Shown here: piece by piece, positions 1 to 5,010 of the stretch
Position numbering within the stretch: position 1 is the first letter of the stretch
Layout of the letters: the number at the start of each line of letters is the position of its first letter
Assembly (NCBI GenBank): GCA_021160945.1
Contig: JAGHBQ010000022.1
Location: 1 to 6,585 of the forward strand
Reading direction: 5' to 3'
From: Thermoplasmata archaeon
Lineage (GTDB): Archaea; Thermoplasmatota; Thermoplasmata; Thermoplasmatales; Aciduliprofundaceae
DNA: 6,585 nucleotides
Program-made: the position numbers and the translations under genes
Notes under the pieces: model-generated
What the model was told of the DNA's origin: nothing
The model's input: the letters and a program-made list of their open reading frames with translations, nothing else
Databases searched by the model: none

Positions 1-1875
1 ATAATATTCACTTCCTCCCATGGCCTGGGATGTTTCTCCCACTAAATAAATTGGATTTCCCTCCTCTTTGAAATCTGAAGTTACCGCTTTTCTTATATCT
101 TCAATTATTCCTACAGCCATGAGTACAGGCGTGGGTGGTATATTTTTTCCAAATGCTTCGTTGTAAAAACTCACATTTCCCGATACATAGGGTATTCCTA
201 AGAATCTGGCAGCATCGCCAAGACCTTTACATGCATATATAAACTCACCCATTATTTCCTCCCTTTCAGGATTTCCAAAATTCAAACAGTCAGAGAAGCT
301 GTGTGGCCGTGCACCCACGCTTACCAAATTTCTCACCGCTTCGTCCACCGTATGAAGAGCTCCCTGATATGCATCTATCTCTCCTATCTGCGGATTGGCA
401 ACAGTGGTTATGGCTAAACCCTTCCAAGAATCCTCCAACGGTTTTATTACTGCAGCATCGCCATGGGATTCATAGCCCACTACGCCCTGGAGGGGTTTTA
501 TCACAGTTCTTCCCTGAACCTCATGGTCATACTGTCTGATTATCCATTCCTTGCTCCCTATGTTTGGTGAGGAAAGGAGGGAGAGAAAAATCTTTCTATA
601 ATTGGGCTCTGGTGGAATCTCCTGCATTTTAACAACCTTTTTAATCTTATAGGGTCTATCATATTCAATCCCGGCGGTTACAAATTTCAGTGGTAGATCC
701 AGAACCTTTTTGCCGTACCAGTATATCTCCAGATTCTCCCCTTCTTTTGTTTTGCCAATAATGCTCATCTCCACATCCCATTTCTCGCAGATTTCCTTCA
801 ACTTTTTCAAATCTTTCTCTTTCAGAGCGAGAAGCATTCTCTCCTGAGATTCGCTCACCCAGATCTCCCAGGGAGTCATACCCTCTTCCTTAAGAGGTAC
901 TTTGTCAAGATGTATCTCAGCACTCATACCTCCAGAATAGCACATCTCACCTACCACACTGCCTAGACCTCCGCCGCCTAAATCTTTCATTCCTTTTATT
1001 ATGCCTGACTCATTTGCTTCCAGAACCACATGAATTAGAGGTTCTTTGAGAATGGGATTTCCCAGCTGAACAGCCTGACGCTCCTCCTCGCTTTTCTCTC
1101 CAAGAATTTTTGAGGCAAAGTTCACACCATGGATTCCATCTCTCCCGGTTTTTCCGCCCACAAGCACTAAGTAGAGGCCAGGCTCATCCACCTTACTTCT
1201 TACTATCTTATCCTTCTTGACTATTCCAAGGCATCCGGCATTTACAAGAATATTGTTCACAAATCCCTCATGAAAATAGGTTATGCCTGCTATGGTTGGT
1301 ATACCAACCCTGTTTCCATAATCTCTGATCCCTGAAACAACACCGTTCAAAAGATACCTCGGATGTTTAACACCAGGATTCAGTTTTTCGTAAGGGTAAT
1401 CTGGTGGTCCGAAAAAAAGGGGATCAACCAGAGCTATGGGCTTTGCCCCCATGTTAAGGACATCTCTTATTATCCCGCCAACTCCTGTGGCTGCCCCCCC
1501 GTAAGGCTCTACAGCGCTCGGATGGTTATGACTTTCAATCTTGAATACATAGGCATAGTTCTCATTAAATTCCACTACACCCGCATCGTCCTGCATAACT
1601 ATTAAAGCATGCTTTGATGGGATCCCAAAGATATACTTTTTTAGCACCTTCTTCGAGGATTTATAGGAGCAGTGTTCACTCCATCCCTGCGCAATTGCAT
1701 GAATTTCAACATCTGTGGGATTTCTACCTAAGGAGATAAAGAAATTCTTGAGCTTTTTCATCTCATCCAGATTCAGGGCTAAACCCATACTTTCGCTCAT
1801 CTCCACAAGTTCCTCTTCGGTAGAGTCAAGGATCTCTATCTCATACACCTTGGGAAATATTTTCCTCATCCTCAT
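1..1875 (-). CDS. purL: Phosphoribosylformylglycinamidine synthase, large subunit PurL (3' end outside window)
   Basis: This is the synthetase subunit of FGAM synthase. It uses ATP and glutamine-derived ammonia to convert FGAR to FGAM, the fourth step of purine synthesis, in the cytosol with PurS and PurQ. The frame reads without a break for 625 codons from the ATG at 1875 to base 1. Visible family motifs are SEHCSYKSSKK (66-76, with the catalytic His68), ESHNHPS and the Gly-rich GGAATGVGG loop (114-134), GNRVGIPTIAG (187-197), GRDGIHG (244-250), DLGGGGL (298-304), WVSESQERM, and DCLNFGNPE in the second AIRS-like half. Archaeal small-type PurL proteins are about 700-760 aa, so roughly 100 residues lie beyond base 1. 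The start overlaps the purS stop (ATGA), after GAGG inside the end of purS; the ATG at residue 3 is an alternative start. No missing key residue was noticed. The identification is very secure. Confidence 0.97.
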   Translation of the reverse strand, partial: MRMRKIFPKVYEIEILDSTEEELVEMSESMGLALNLDEMKKLKNFFISLGRNPTDVEIHAIAQGWSEHCSYKSSKKVLKKYIFGIPSKHALIVMQDDAGVVEFNENYAYVFKIESHNHPSAVEPYGGAATGVGGIIRDVLNMGAKPIALVDPLFFGPPDYPYEKLNPGVKHPRYLLNGVVSGIRDYGNRVGIPTIAGITYFHEGFVNNILVNAGCLGIVKKDKIVRSKVDEPGLYLVLVGGKTGRDGIHGVNFASKILGEKSEEERQAVQLGNPILKEPLIHVVLEANESGIIKGMKDLGGGGLGSVVGEMCYSGGMSAEIHLDKVPLKEEGMTPWEIWVSESQERMLLALKEKDLKKLKEICEKWDVEMSIIGKTKEGENLEIYWYGKKVLDLPLKFVTAGIEYDRPYKIKKVVKMQEIPPEPNYRKIFLSLLSSPNIGSKEWIIRQYDHEVQGRTVIKPLQGVVGYESHGDAAVIKPLEDSWKGLAITTVANPQIGEIDAYQGALHTVDEAVRNLVSVGARPHSFSDCLNFGNPEREEIMGEFIYACKGLGDAARFLGIPYVSGNVSFYNEAFGKNIPPTPVLMAVGIIEDIRKAVTSDFKEEGNPIYLVGETSQAMGGSEYY

Positions 1876-2117
1876 ATTTCCTCAACCCTCACTTCATAAT
1901 CATGAATCACGGGATTTACAAGAAGCTTTTTTATGATCTCCTCAATCTCTTTTTTCCCTTCCTCCAAAGTTTTTTTCAGATATATCTCATAATATTTAGA
2001 GACTTTAACTTCGCTTATATCCTTAAAGTTCAGCAACTCCAGGCTGTGCTTTATTGACTTTCCCTCAGGGTCGTCAACACCCTCTTTGTATCTCACGATA
2101 ACTGTTGCCTTAAGCAT
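1872..2117 (-). CDS. purS: Phosphoribosylformylglycinamidine synthase subunit PurS
   Basis: PurS is the small non-catalytic subunit that bridges PurL and the glutaminase PurQ in the FGAM synthase complex. The protein is 81 aa, the usual length, and opens with the family pattern ATVIVRYKEGVDDPEGKSI (4-22), followed by an alternating strand/helix layout ending in YEVRVEEI. Its TGA overlaps the purL ATG, so the two are translationally coupled. There is no Shine-Dalgarno before the ATG. A BRE/TATA-like element centred about 27 nt upstream (2139-2151) suggests a leaderless transcript starting at or near the ATG. The upstream same-strand gene ends only 35 nt away but is unrelated in function, so purS probably has its own promoter. 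No riboswitch-sized leader exists. The identity rests on sequence pattern plus adjacency to purL. Confidence 0.95.
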   Translation of the reverse strand: MLKATVIVRYKEGVDDPEGKSIKHSLELLNFKDISEVKVSKYYEIYLKKTLEEGKKEIEEIIKKLLVNPVIHDYEVRVEEI

Positions 2118-2138
2118 AGTGGGAATATAAAGAGGTGA

Positions 2139-2151
2139 TACTTAATCTTTC
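2139..2151 (-). promoter_or_regulatory. Putative BRE/TATA element of purSL
   Basis: The minus strand reads GAAAGATTAAGTA, centred about 27 nt upstream of the purS ATG, the spacing expected for a leaderless archaeal transcript. It closely resembles GAAAGATTTAAATA before the 54-aa gene at 3899. It starts just after the stop codon of the preceding gene. The TATA core is not canonical, so confidence is moderate. Confidence 0.5.
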
Positions 2152-2152
2152 T

Positions 2153-2161
2153 TTAAAAAAA
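2153..2161 (-). terminator. T-rich tract overlapping a stop codon, possible terminator
   Basis: Seven consecutive T on the minus strand (2161 to 2155) form the last two Phe codons and run into the TAA stop of the transglutaminase-like gene. Archaeal RNA polymerase can terminate at T tracts without a hairpin. This tract is the only candidate between this gene and the purS promoter. It is a weak candidate because it lies inside the coding sequence; a transcript ending there would lack the stop codon unless release is a few bases downstream. Confidence 0.25.
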
Positions 2162-3190
2162 TGGTGGAGGTTTAAAATATCCAAGCCAATAGCCACAGTT
2201 TGGACAGTACTCATAATCTTTCTCGAGTGGATAGCCGCATCTAGGACAATGTTTCTTCTCCCTAAGGCAGGCAGAGATAAAGAGAGGTACAAATATAAGG
2301 GTAAAAAGAGTGAGAAGGAGCACATACCATGAAAAATTCTCACCTGGAGGGTTTATTTCTTCCACTAACAAGCTAGGCTCATACCCTTCATAATGCCAGT
2401 TTCCTACAGGCACGGCTGTTAGATTTTCTATCTCTATTCCTGCCTCTTCTGGAGAGATCCCCACATAGTAATGAATTGTTTTGAACCCCCCTATTCCAAG
2501 AACTTCTGAAGTTGCGCCTGTGGATTCCATATAATGGTATTTTTTATTTCTGTAGGTATAGTAATCCTTCAGAAAACGGGAAAATGGACTCTCATCATTC
2601 TCTATGTTCAAACCAACAGCTACATGACCCTGAACACCAAAATAATGAACTTCCATGACAAAAAGAATGGCATCGTAGCCAAGAATATGGAGAAGGGTAT
2701 AAAGAAGGATTGATTTATCCTCACAGTCTCCTCCTTTCATTAAGGTTTCCAGAGGAAACTTGTAGTAATCCAGAAAACCTGTTGCTGTATAATCCTCGAG
2801 ATATGGAACTTCCTGAACAAAGGAGAGTATGAAATTTGCCTCCGTGAGGTTATCAAAGCCTTTATCCTTGGAAATATTGTGTAGCATAAGAGCAAGCTCT
2901 CTGAGGTATGGATCTTCTGTTGTGGCAAAATACTGGAAATAGGTAAAATTGGAAGCGATTCTGAACCCTCCGGGAAGAGATTGATAATGAGAATACCACA
3001 ATTTTGGGATGAAAAGCTGAAGATTATTTCCGTCTCTTACAATTCCTCCCTCTCCAAAGTGTATCTCAAGAGAATATTCTTCCGCTCCAAAAATCCAAGT
3101 GTGTTTTGTGCACCCCTCATAATTCTGTGCTCCCGTGAAATTGGGAATTAGAAATAAAAAGAGTATGAGAAAGACGAAGATTTTTTTCAT
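2153..3190 (-). CDS. Secreted, membrane-anchored transglutaminase-like protein with C-terminal zinc ribbon
   Basis: A 345-aa protein of unknown substrate. Residues 1-20 form a signal peptide or N-terminal anchor (MKK then a hydrophobic stretch). The outside domain has a transglutaminase-like (papain-fold) core: ETLMKGGDCEDKSILL (148-163, Cys156), GHVAVG (188-193, His189) and a downstream YMESTG (220-225), where Glu222 sits at the usual third triad position. Such domains act as cysteine proteases, peptidases or amide-forming enzymes; which one cannot be told here. Residues about 287-308 form a transmembrane helix, followed by a CX2C-X10-CX2C zinc ribbon (Cys315, 318, 329, 332), predicted cytosolic, and a PPPFF end. 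The start is supported by a strong GAGGTGA site 6 nt upstream. The ATGA overlap with the preceding gene, which carries the same ribbon, argues for a joint role. Domain calls are firm; the role is unknown. Confidence 0.88.
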   Translation of the reverse strand: MKKIFVFLILFLFLIPNFTGAQNYEGCTKHTWIFGAEEYSLEIHFGEGGIVRDGNNLQLFIPKLWYSHYQSLPGGFRIASNFTYFQYFATTEDPYLRELALMLHNISKDKGFDNLTEANFILSFVQEVPYLEDYTATGFLDYYKFPLETLMKGGDCEDKSILLYTLLHILGYDAILFVMEVHYFGVQGHVAVGLNIENDESPFSRFLKDYYTYRNKKYHYMESTGATSEVLGIGGFKTIHYYVGISPEEAGIEIENLTAVPVGNWHYEGYEPSLLVEEINPPGENFSWYVLLLTLFTLIFVPLFISACLREKKHCPRCGYPLEKDYEYCPNCGYWLGYFKPPPFF

Positions 3191-3759
3191 TTTTTATCAC
3201 CTCTCAGAGGATAGCGGCAGGAGGGACAGTAATTCCAGGATGAATTAATGGGCATTCCACAGTATGGGCATCTTGCATTGAGTTTAATTCTTTCTCTATC
3301 CTTTTTCATGCTATGGAGCAGTATTCCTATAGAGAGAAGCGAGGTAAGAGAGCCGAGAATGATGAGAGACCACATCTCTTTGCTCCCAAAAGAAAATGTT
3401 GCTTCAATACTGCTCTCAGAGTTGAAATTGGCTATTATTACATAATACTTCCCATCTTTGGGTGCTGTGAATTTTATGGAGATGTATTTTCCCGTAAATG
3501 TGGAATAGCAGGATGAGAAATTTCCCTCATCCATGGCATTCTGATATCCACTCTCATTCGCAACATACACGGTGAGAACATCTAAAGATTCTACTGTGAA
3601 AATCTTGGTTTGATTTTCCCTAAGATGAAACATATATGCGGAATAACTGCCCGGTGTCAGACTAACGGGTGTGGAATATGGGTTGTAAAGTCCACCTATG
3701 AGTATCAGGGTAAAACCTACAATGAAAGTAATGAGAGCCATAATTTTTCTGGAATCCAT
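3187..3759 (-). CDS. Membrane protein with outside beta-rich domain and C-terminal zinc ribbon, unknown function
   Basis: A 190-aa protein I do not recognise as a named family. Residues 7-24 form a first transmembrane segment. Residues 25-128 are predicted outside the cell, Ser/Thr/Tyr-rich with alternating strands (for example YISIKFTAPKDGKYYVIIANF would be typical of a small beta-sandwich, reminiscent of bacterial pre-peptidase C-terminal domains). Residues 129-149 form a second transmembrane helix, then a basic linker and a zinc ribbon with Cys164, 167, 178 and 181. The ribbon has exactly the same CX2C-X10-CX2C spacing as that of the next gene, which it overlaps by ATGA. The ATG at 3759 is favoured because a TATA box is centred 26-27 nt upstream; an internal ATG at 3741 (residue 7) is possible but would cut into the first membrane segment. 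It could be a sensor or scaffold for the transglutaminase-like partner, but that is inference. Confidence 0.82.
   Translation of the reverse strand: MDSRKIMALITFIVGFTLILIGGLYNPYSTPVSLTPGSYSAYMFHLRENQTKIFTVESLDVLTVYVANESGYQNAMDEGNFSSCYSTFTGKYISIKFTAPKDGKYYVIIANFNSESSIEATFSFGSKEMWSLIILGSLTSLLSIGILLHSMKKDRERIKLNARCPYCGMPINSSWNYCPSCRYPLRGDKK
3197..3203 (-). promoter_or_regulatory. Strong Shine-Dalgarno at an ATGA gene junction
   Basis: GAGGTGA on the minus strand, 6 nt before the ATG at 3190, matches the archaeal 16S 3' end well. It lies within the last codons of the upstream gene. It fixes the start of the transglutaminase-like protein and contrasts with the leaderless starts of the first genes in the units nearby. 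Confidence 0.75.
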
Positions 3760-3780
3760 ATTCCCTTTATTGTGGCAAGA

Positions 3781-3795
3781 GATTTAAATTTTGAG
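3781..3795 (-). promoter_or_regulatory. BRE/TATA promoter of the zinc-ribbon/transglutaminase pair
   Basis: The minus strand reads CTCAAAATTTAAATC. The ATTTAAAT core (3782-3789) is centred 26-27 nt upstream of the ATG at 3759, giving a leaderless or nearly leaderless transcript. Only a weak AGGGA precedes the ATG, which agrees with leaderless initiation. The core is palindromic, but no plus-strand gene starts at the matching distance. Confidence 0.65.
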
Positions 3796-3797
3796 TT

Positions 3798-3814
3798 TGC
3801 AAAAGGGATTTGCA
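3798..3814. promoter_or_regulatory. Inverted repeat, possible operator or activator site
   Basis: A perfect 6-bp inverted repeat TGCAAA / TTTGCA separated by 5 bases (AGGGA). Its left arm is also part of an 8-bp palindrome TTTGCAAA (3796-3803). It sits directly upstream of the BRE/TATA element of the minus-strand pair, where archaeal activators often bind, and about 50 bp behind the promoter facing the other way. A repeat this short can arise by chance in AT-rich DNA, so this is a candidate only. Confidence 0.35.
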
Positions 3815-3860
3815 GGAAAAATTTAATTAGCAGGGATTTCAAACAGTGGTAAGTTTTTAA

Positions 3861-3874
3861 GAAAGATTTAAATA
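3861..3874 (+). promoter_or_regulatory. BRE/TATA promoter of the 54-aa gene
   Basis: GAAAGATTTAAATA is a purine-rich BRE followed by a near-ideal archaeal TATA box, with the ATTTAAAT core centred 29-30 nt before the ATG at 3899. The leader would be zero to a few bases. The only purine-rich stretch before the ATG (GAGGGAT, about 13-18 nt away) is too distant to be a normal ribosome binding site. Confidence 0.65.
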
Positions 3875-3898
3875 ACTGTGAGGGATAAATAACGAACG

Positions 3899-4063
3899 AT
3901 GAGTAGGCTTATAAAAAGTGAGATAAAGTGTATTTCGCTTTATCTTGAGGAAGAATACATAAATTATCTAATATCGAGGAGAATACGCCGTATTTTGGAG
4001 GAAATGAAAGAATTTGAGAGAGAAATAGAAGAAGAAATCTTACAAGGGCTGGAGAATTTTTAA
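3899..4063 (+). CDS. Small helical protein of 54 aa, unknown function
   Basis: An ATG-to-TAA frame of 54 codons that I do not recognise. The N-terminal part (SEIKCISLYLEEEYINYL, 7-24) could form a short strand followed by a helix. A basic patch SRRIRR (26-31) follows, then a highly charged Glu/Lys/Arg helix (33-50) likely to form a coiled coil. It has one Cys and no membrane segment. Gene status is supported by a well-placed BRE/TATA element and leaderless geometry, codon use like its neighbours (ATA, AGG, GAA/GAG rich), and a stop immediately before a T5/A5 palindrome. A ribbon-helix-helix-like DNA-binding or coiled-coil adaptor role is conceivable from the strand-helix-helix layout, but this is a guess. 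It runs divergently from the zinc-ribbon/transglutaminase pair and convergently toward tRNA-Met. Confidence 0.65.
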   Translation: MSRLIKSEIKCISLYLEEEYINYLISRRIRRILEEMKEFEREIEEEILQGLENF

Positions 4064-4067
4064 AAAT
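4056..4067. terminator. Bidirectional T-tract terminator candidate
   Basis: A perfect 12-bp palindrome ATTTTTAAAAAT gives a T5 run on each strand. On the plus strand it covers the last codons and stop of the 54-aa gene. On the minus strand it lies five bases beyond the tRNA-Met 3' end. A T run just past a gene end is the usual archaeal termination signal, so this one element may serve both convergent units. Confidence 0.5.
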
Positions 4068-4070
4068 AGG

Positions 4071-4175
4071 TGCCGGGGCCGGGGTTTGAACCCGGGACCT
4101 TCGGATTTCTCAGGCTTGGAGGTGGAGAATTTTTCCCTATGAGTCCGACGCTCCACCAGGCTGAGCCACCCCGGC
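4071..4175 (-). tRNA. tRNA-Met(CAT), elongator type, with intron
   Basis: All cloverleaf parts are visible on the minus strand: acceptor GCCGGGG/CCCCGGC with discriminator A, D stem GCTC/GAGC, anticodon stem TCGGA/TCCGA with mature loop CTCATAA (anticodon CAT at 4141-4139), 5-nt variable region AGGTC, and T arm CCGGG-TTCAAAC-CCCGG. A 31-nt intron interrupts it after A37. The CCA tail is not encoded (the bases after the discriminator are CCT). The G1-C72 pair and the absence of three stacked G-C pairs in the anticodon stem argue against the initiator. A tRNA-Ile2 (CAT read after agmatidine modification) is the alternative, but the body resembles archaeal elongator Met. The 5' end is only 2 nt after the rps3ae stop codon, so it is probably transcribed with that gene and freed by RNase P. 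Position 21 is G where A is usual. Confidence 0.9.
4107..4137 (-). other. 31-nt tRNA intron with bulge-helix-bulge motif
   Basis: The intron lies between positions 37 and 38. Anticodon-loop bases CTCA (32-35) pair with TGAG of the intron (4112-4109) to form the 4-bp central helix. It is flanked by two 3-nt bulges: TAG (T36, A37, first intron base) and AAA (last two intron bases, A38). Cutting after the second base of each bulge gives exactly this 31-nt intron and restores a 7-base CTCATAA loop. This is the standard substrate of the archaeal splicing endonuclease. The outer helix beyond the first bulge is short (GG/CC). Confidence 0.85.
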
Positions 4176-4177
4176 CA

Positions 4178-4894
4178 TTATTTTTGAGATTCGGGAGTAG
4201 CTTCCACTGATTGAGGCTCAACTTCGGTTGTTTCCTCCACGGGGGCTTCTTCTATAATTTCTTTTTCTTTCTCCGGCATTTCTATTATCTTCTCCTCAGG
4301 GAAGTGAAGCACTTCGGATTTTCTTATCTCTATTCTCCTAACGGGATAGATGGGTTTAAGAATATGCACAAGATCCCTTTTGGAATCTTCCATGAGTATG
4401 TATTTTACATACTCGGAAAATATCATCTCCCTAGCTTTTTCAGTAAGAAATTTGGCTATTGCCTTTCTGATCTGGCTTTTTATTGAGCTTTTTATTCTTT
4501 TATCCGGTACTGCAATAACTTTAACTCTCATTCTGTAACCGTCAGAGGTTTGAACATTGAATATGGAGTCTATTCTGCTTCTTCTCCTTCTTACCATTCT
4601 TCGAATGTAATCAGTGGTCATATCATGACCTATAAATCTGGTGAATGCGTTTGTCCCCTGAATTCTGTTTATCTTGAAATAGAGTTTCACATGCATCTTC
4701 TTGAAATTTCCAGTCAAGTCATAGAGAGTAGCTTCCGCTATTCTTCCGAGAACCTTATCAGGCTCGTTGGCTGGGGTCATTCCAAGCTCCTTGGAACTGA
4801 ATGTTTCAGGTGCAATTATCGTGTACCACACCTTTGAGCGCCATCGATCACGAATCCTTCTTGCAGCAGCTCTTTCTGCTCTTTTGCTTGCCAT
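4178..4894 (-). CDS. rps3ae: Small ribosomal subunit protein eS1 (S3Ae)
   Basis: This 238-aa protein is the archaeal/eukaryotic S3Ae (eS1) component of the 30S subunit. Family signatures are the basic N-terminus followed by DRWRSKVWYTIIAPETF (16-32), the IAEATLYDLTGNF segment (52-64), FTRFIGHDMTTDYIRRMVRRRRSRID (about 84-109), and DGYRMRVKVIAVPDKRIKSS (118-137). The last 35 or so residues form a Glu/Pro-rich acidic tail (EKEKEIIEEAPVEETTEVEP), an extension that varies between species and is unlikely to be part of the fold. The start at 4894 is supported by AGGTGA six bases upstream and a TATA box about 37 nt upstream. tRNA-Met follows after 2 nt on the same strand, so the two probably share a transcript. 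Confidence 0.96.
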   Translation of the reverse strand: MASKRAERAAARRIRDRWRSKVWYTIIAPETFSSKELGMTPANEPDKVLGRIAEATLYDLTGNFKKMHVKLYFKINRIQGTNAFTRFIGHDMTTDYIRRMVRRRRSRIDSIFNVQTSDGYRMRVKVIAVPDKRIKSSIKSQIRKAIAKFLTEKAREMIFSEYVKYILMEDSKRDLVHILKPIYPVRRIEIRKSEVLHFPEEKIIEMPEKEKEIIEEAPVEETTEVEPQSVEATPESQK

Positions 4895-4900
4895 ATGAAC

Positions 4901-4938
4901 TCACCTTGCGATGGTAAATAGACATTCCTTTAAATAAT
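4901..4938 (-). promoter_or_regulatory. TATA box and Shine-Dalgarno of rps3ae
   Basis: ATTATTTAAAGG (4938-4927, minus) has its TTTAAA core centred about 37 nt before the ATG. This predicts a transcription start near 4905 and a leader of about 10-12 nt. That leader just includes AGGTGA (4906-4901), 6 nt before the ATG. Unlike the TATA-start distances nearby, this gene appears to use a short leader with a true ribosome binding site, fitting a highly expressed ribosomal gene. Confidence 0.6.
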
Positions 4939-4974
4939 TTTTGTAATTTTTAATTTTCCATTTGGGTATGGTGC

Positions 4975-4987
4975 GAAAAGATTATTA
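4975..4987 (+). promoter_or_regulatory. Putative BRE/TATA promoter of the TIM-barrel/hexuloisomerase unit
   Basis: GAAAAGATTATTA, with its TTATTA core centred 26-27 nt before the ATG at 5011, resembles the GAAAGATT-type elements upstream of purS and the 54-aa gene. The TATA core is poor. AAGG lies directly against the ATG, too close for a Shine-Dalgarno, so leaderless initiation is likely. Confidence 0.45.
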
Positions 4988-5010
4988 CTTTCAATGTGAT
5001 ATAGCTAAGG

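Noticed and set aside
1..1875. Frameshift or pseudogene in purL
   Set aside because: Read codon by codon, the frame is open across all 625 codons with all expected motifs; it is simply cut by the window edge.
303..1936. Plus-strand open frames of 70-80 codons opposite purL
   Set aside because: They lie inside the continuous, motif-rich purL frame on the other strand and show no family pattern or start signals.
2118..2152. Purine riboswitch or attenuator before purS
   Set aside because: Only 35 bases are available and the transcript appears leaderless; no room for an aptamer.
2110..2343. Minus-strand frame overlapping the end of the transglutaminase gene and purS start
   Set aside because: It is an out-of-frame reading of the membrane segment and ribbon region and would overlap purS.
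4071..4175. Initiator tRNA-Met or tRNA-Ile2(CAT)
   Set aside because: The initiator is disfavoured by the anticodon stem and G1-C72 pair. Ile2 cannot be fully excluded but the body fits elongator Met better.
4211..4837. Plus-strand open frames opposite rps3ae
   Set aside because: Antisense shadows of a well-recognised ribosomal protein gene; Phe/Leu-rich translation mirrors its Lys/Glu codons.
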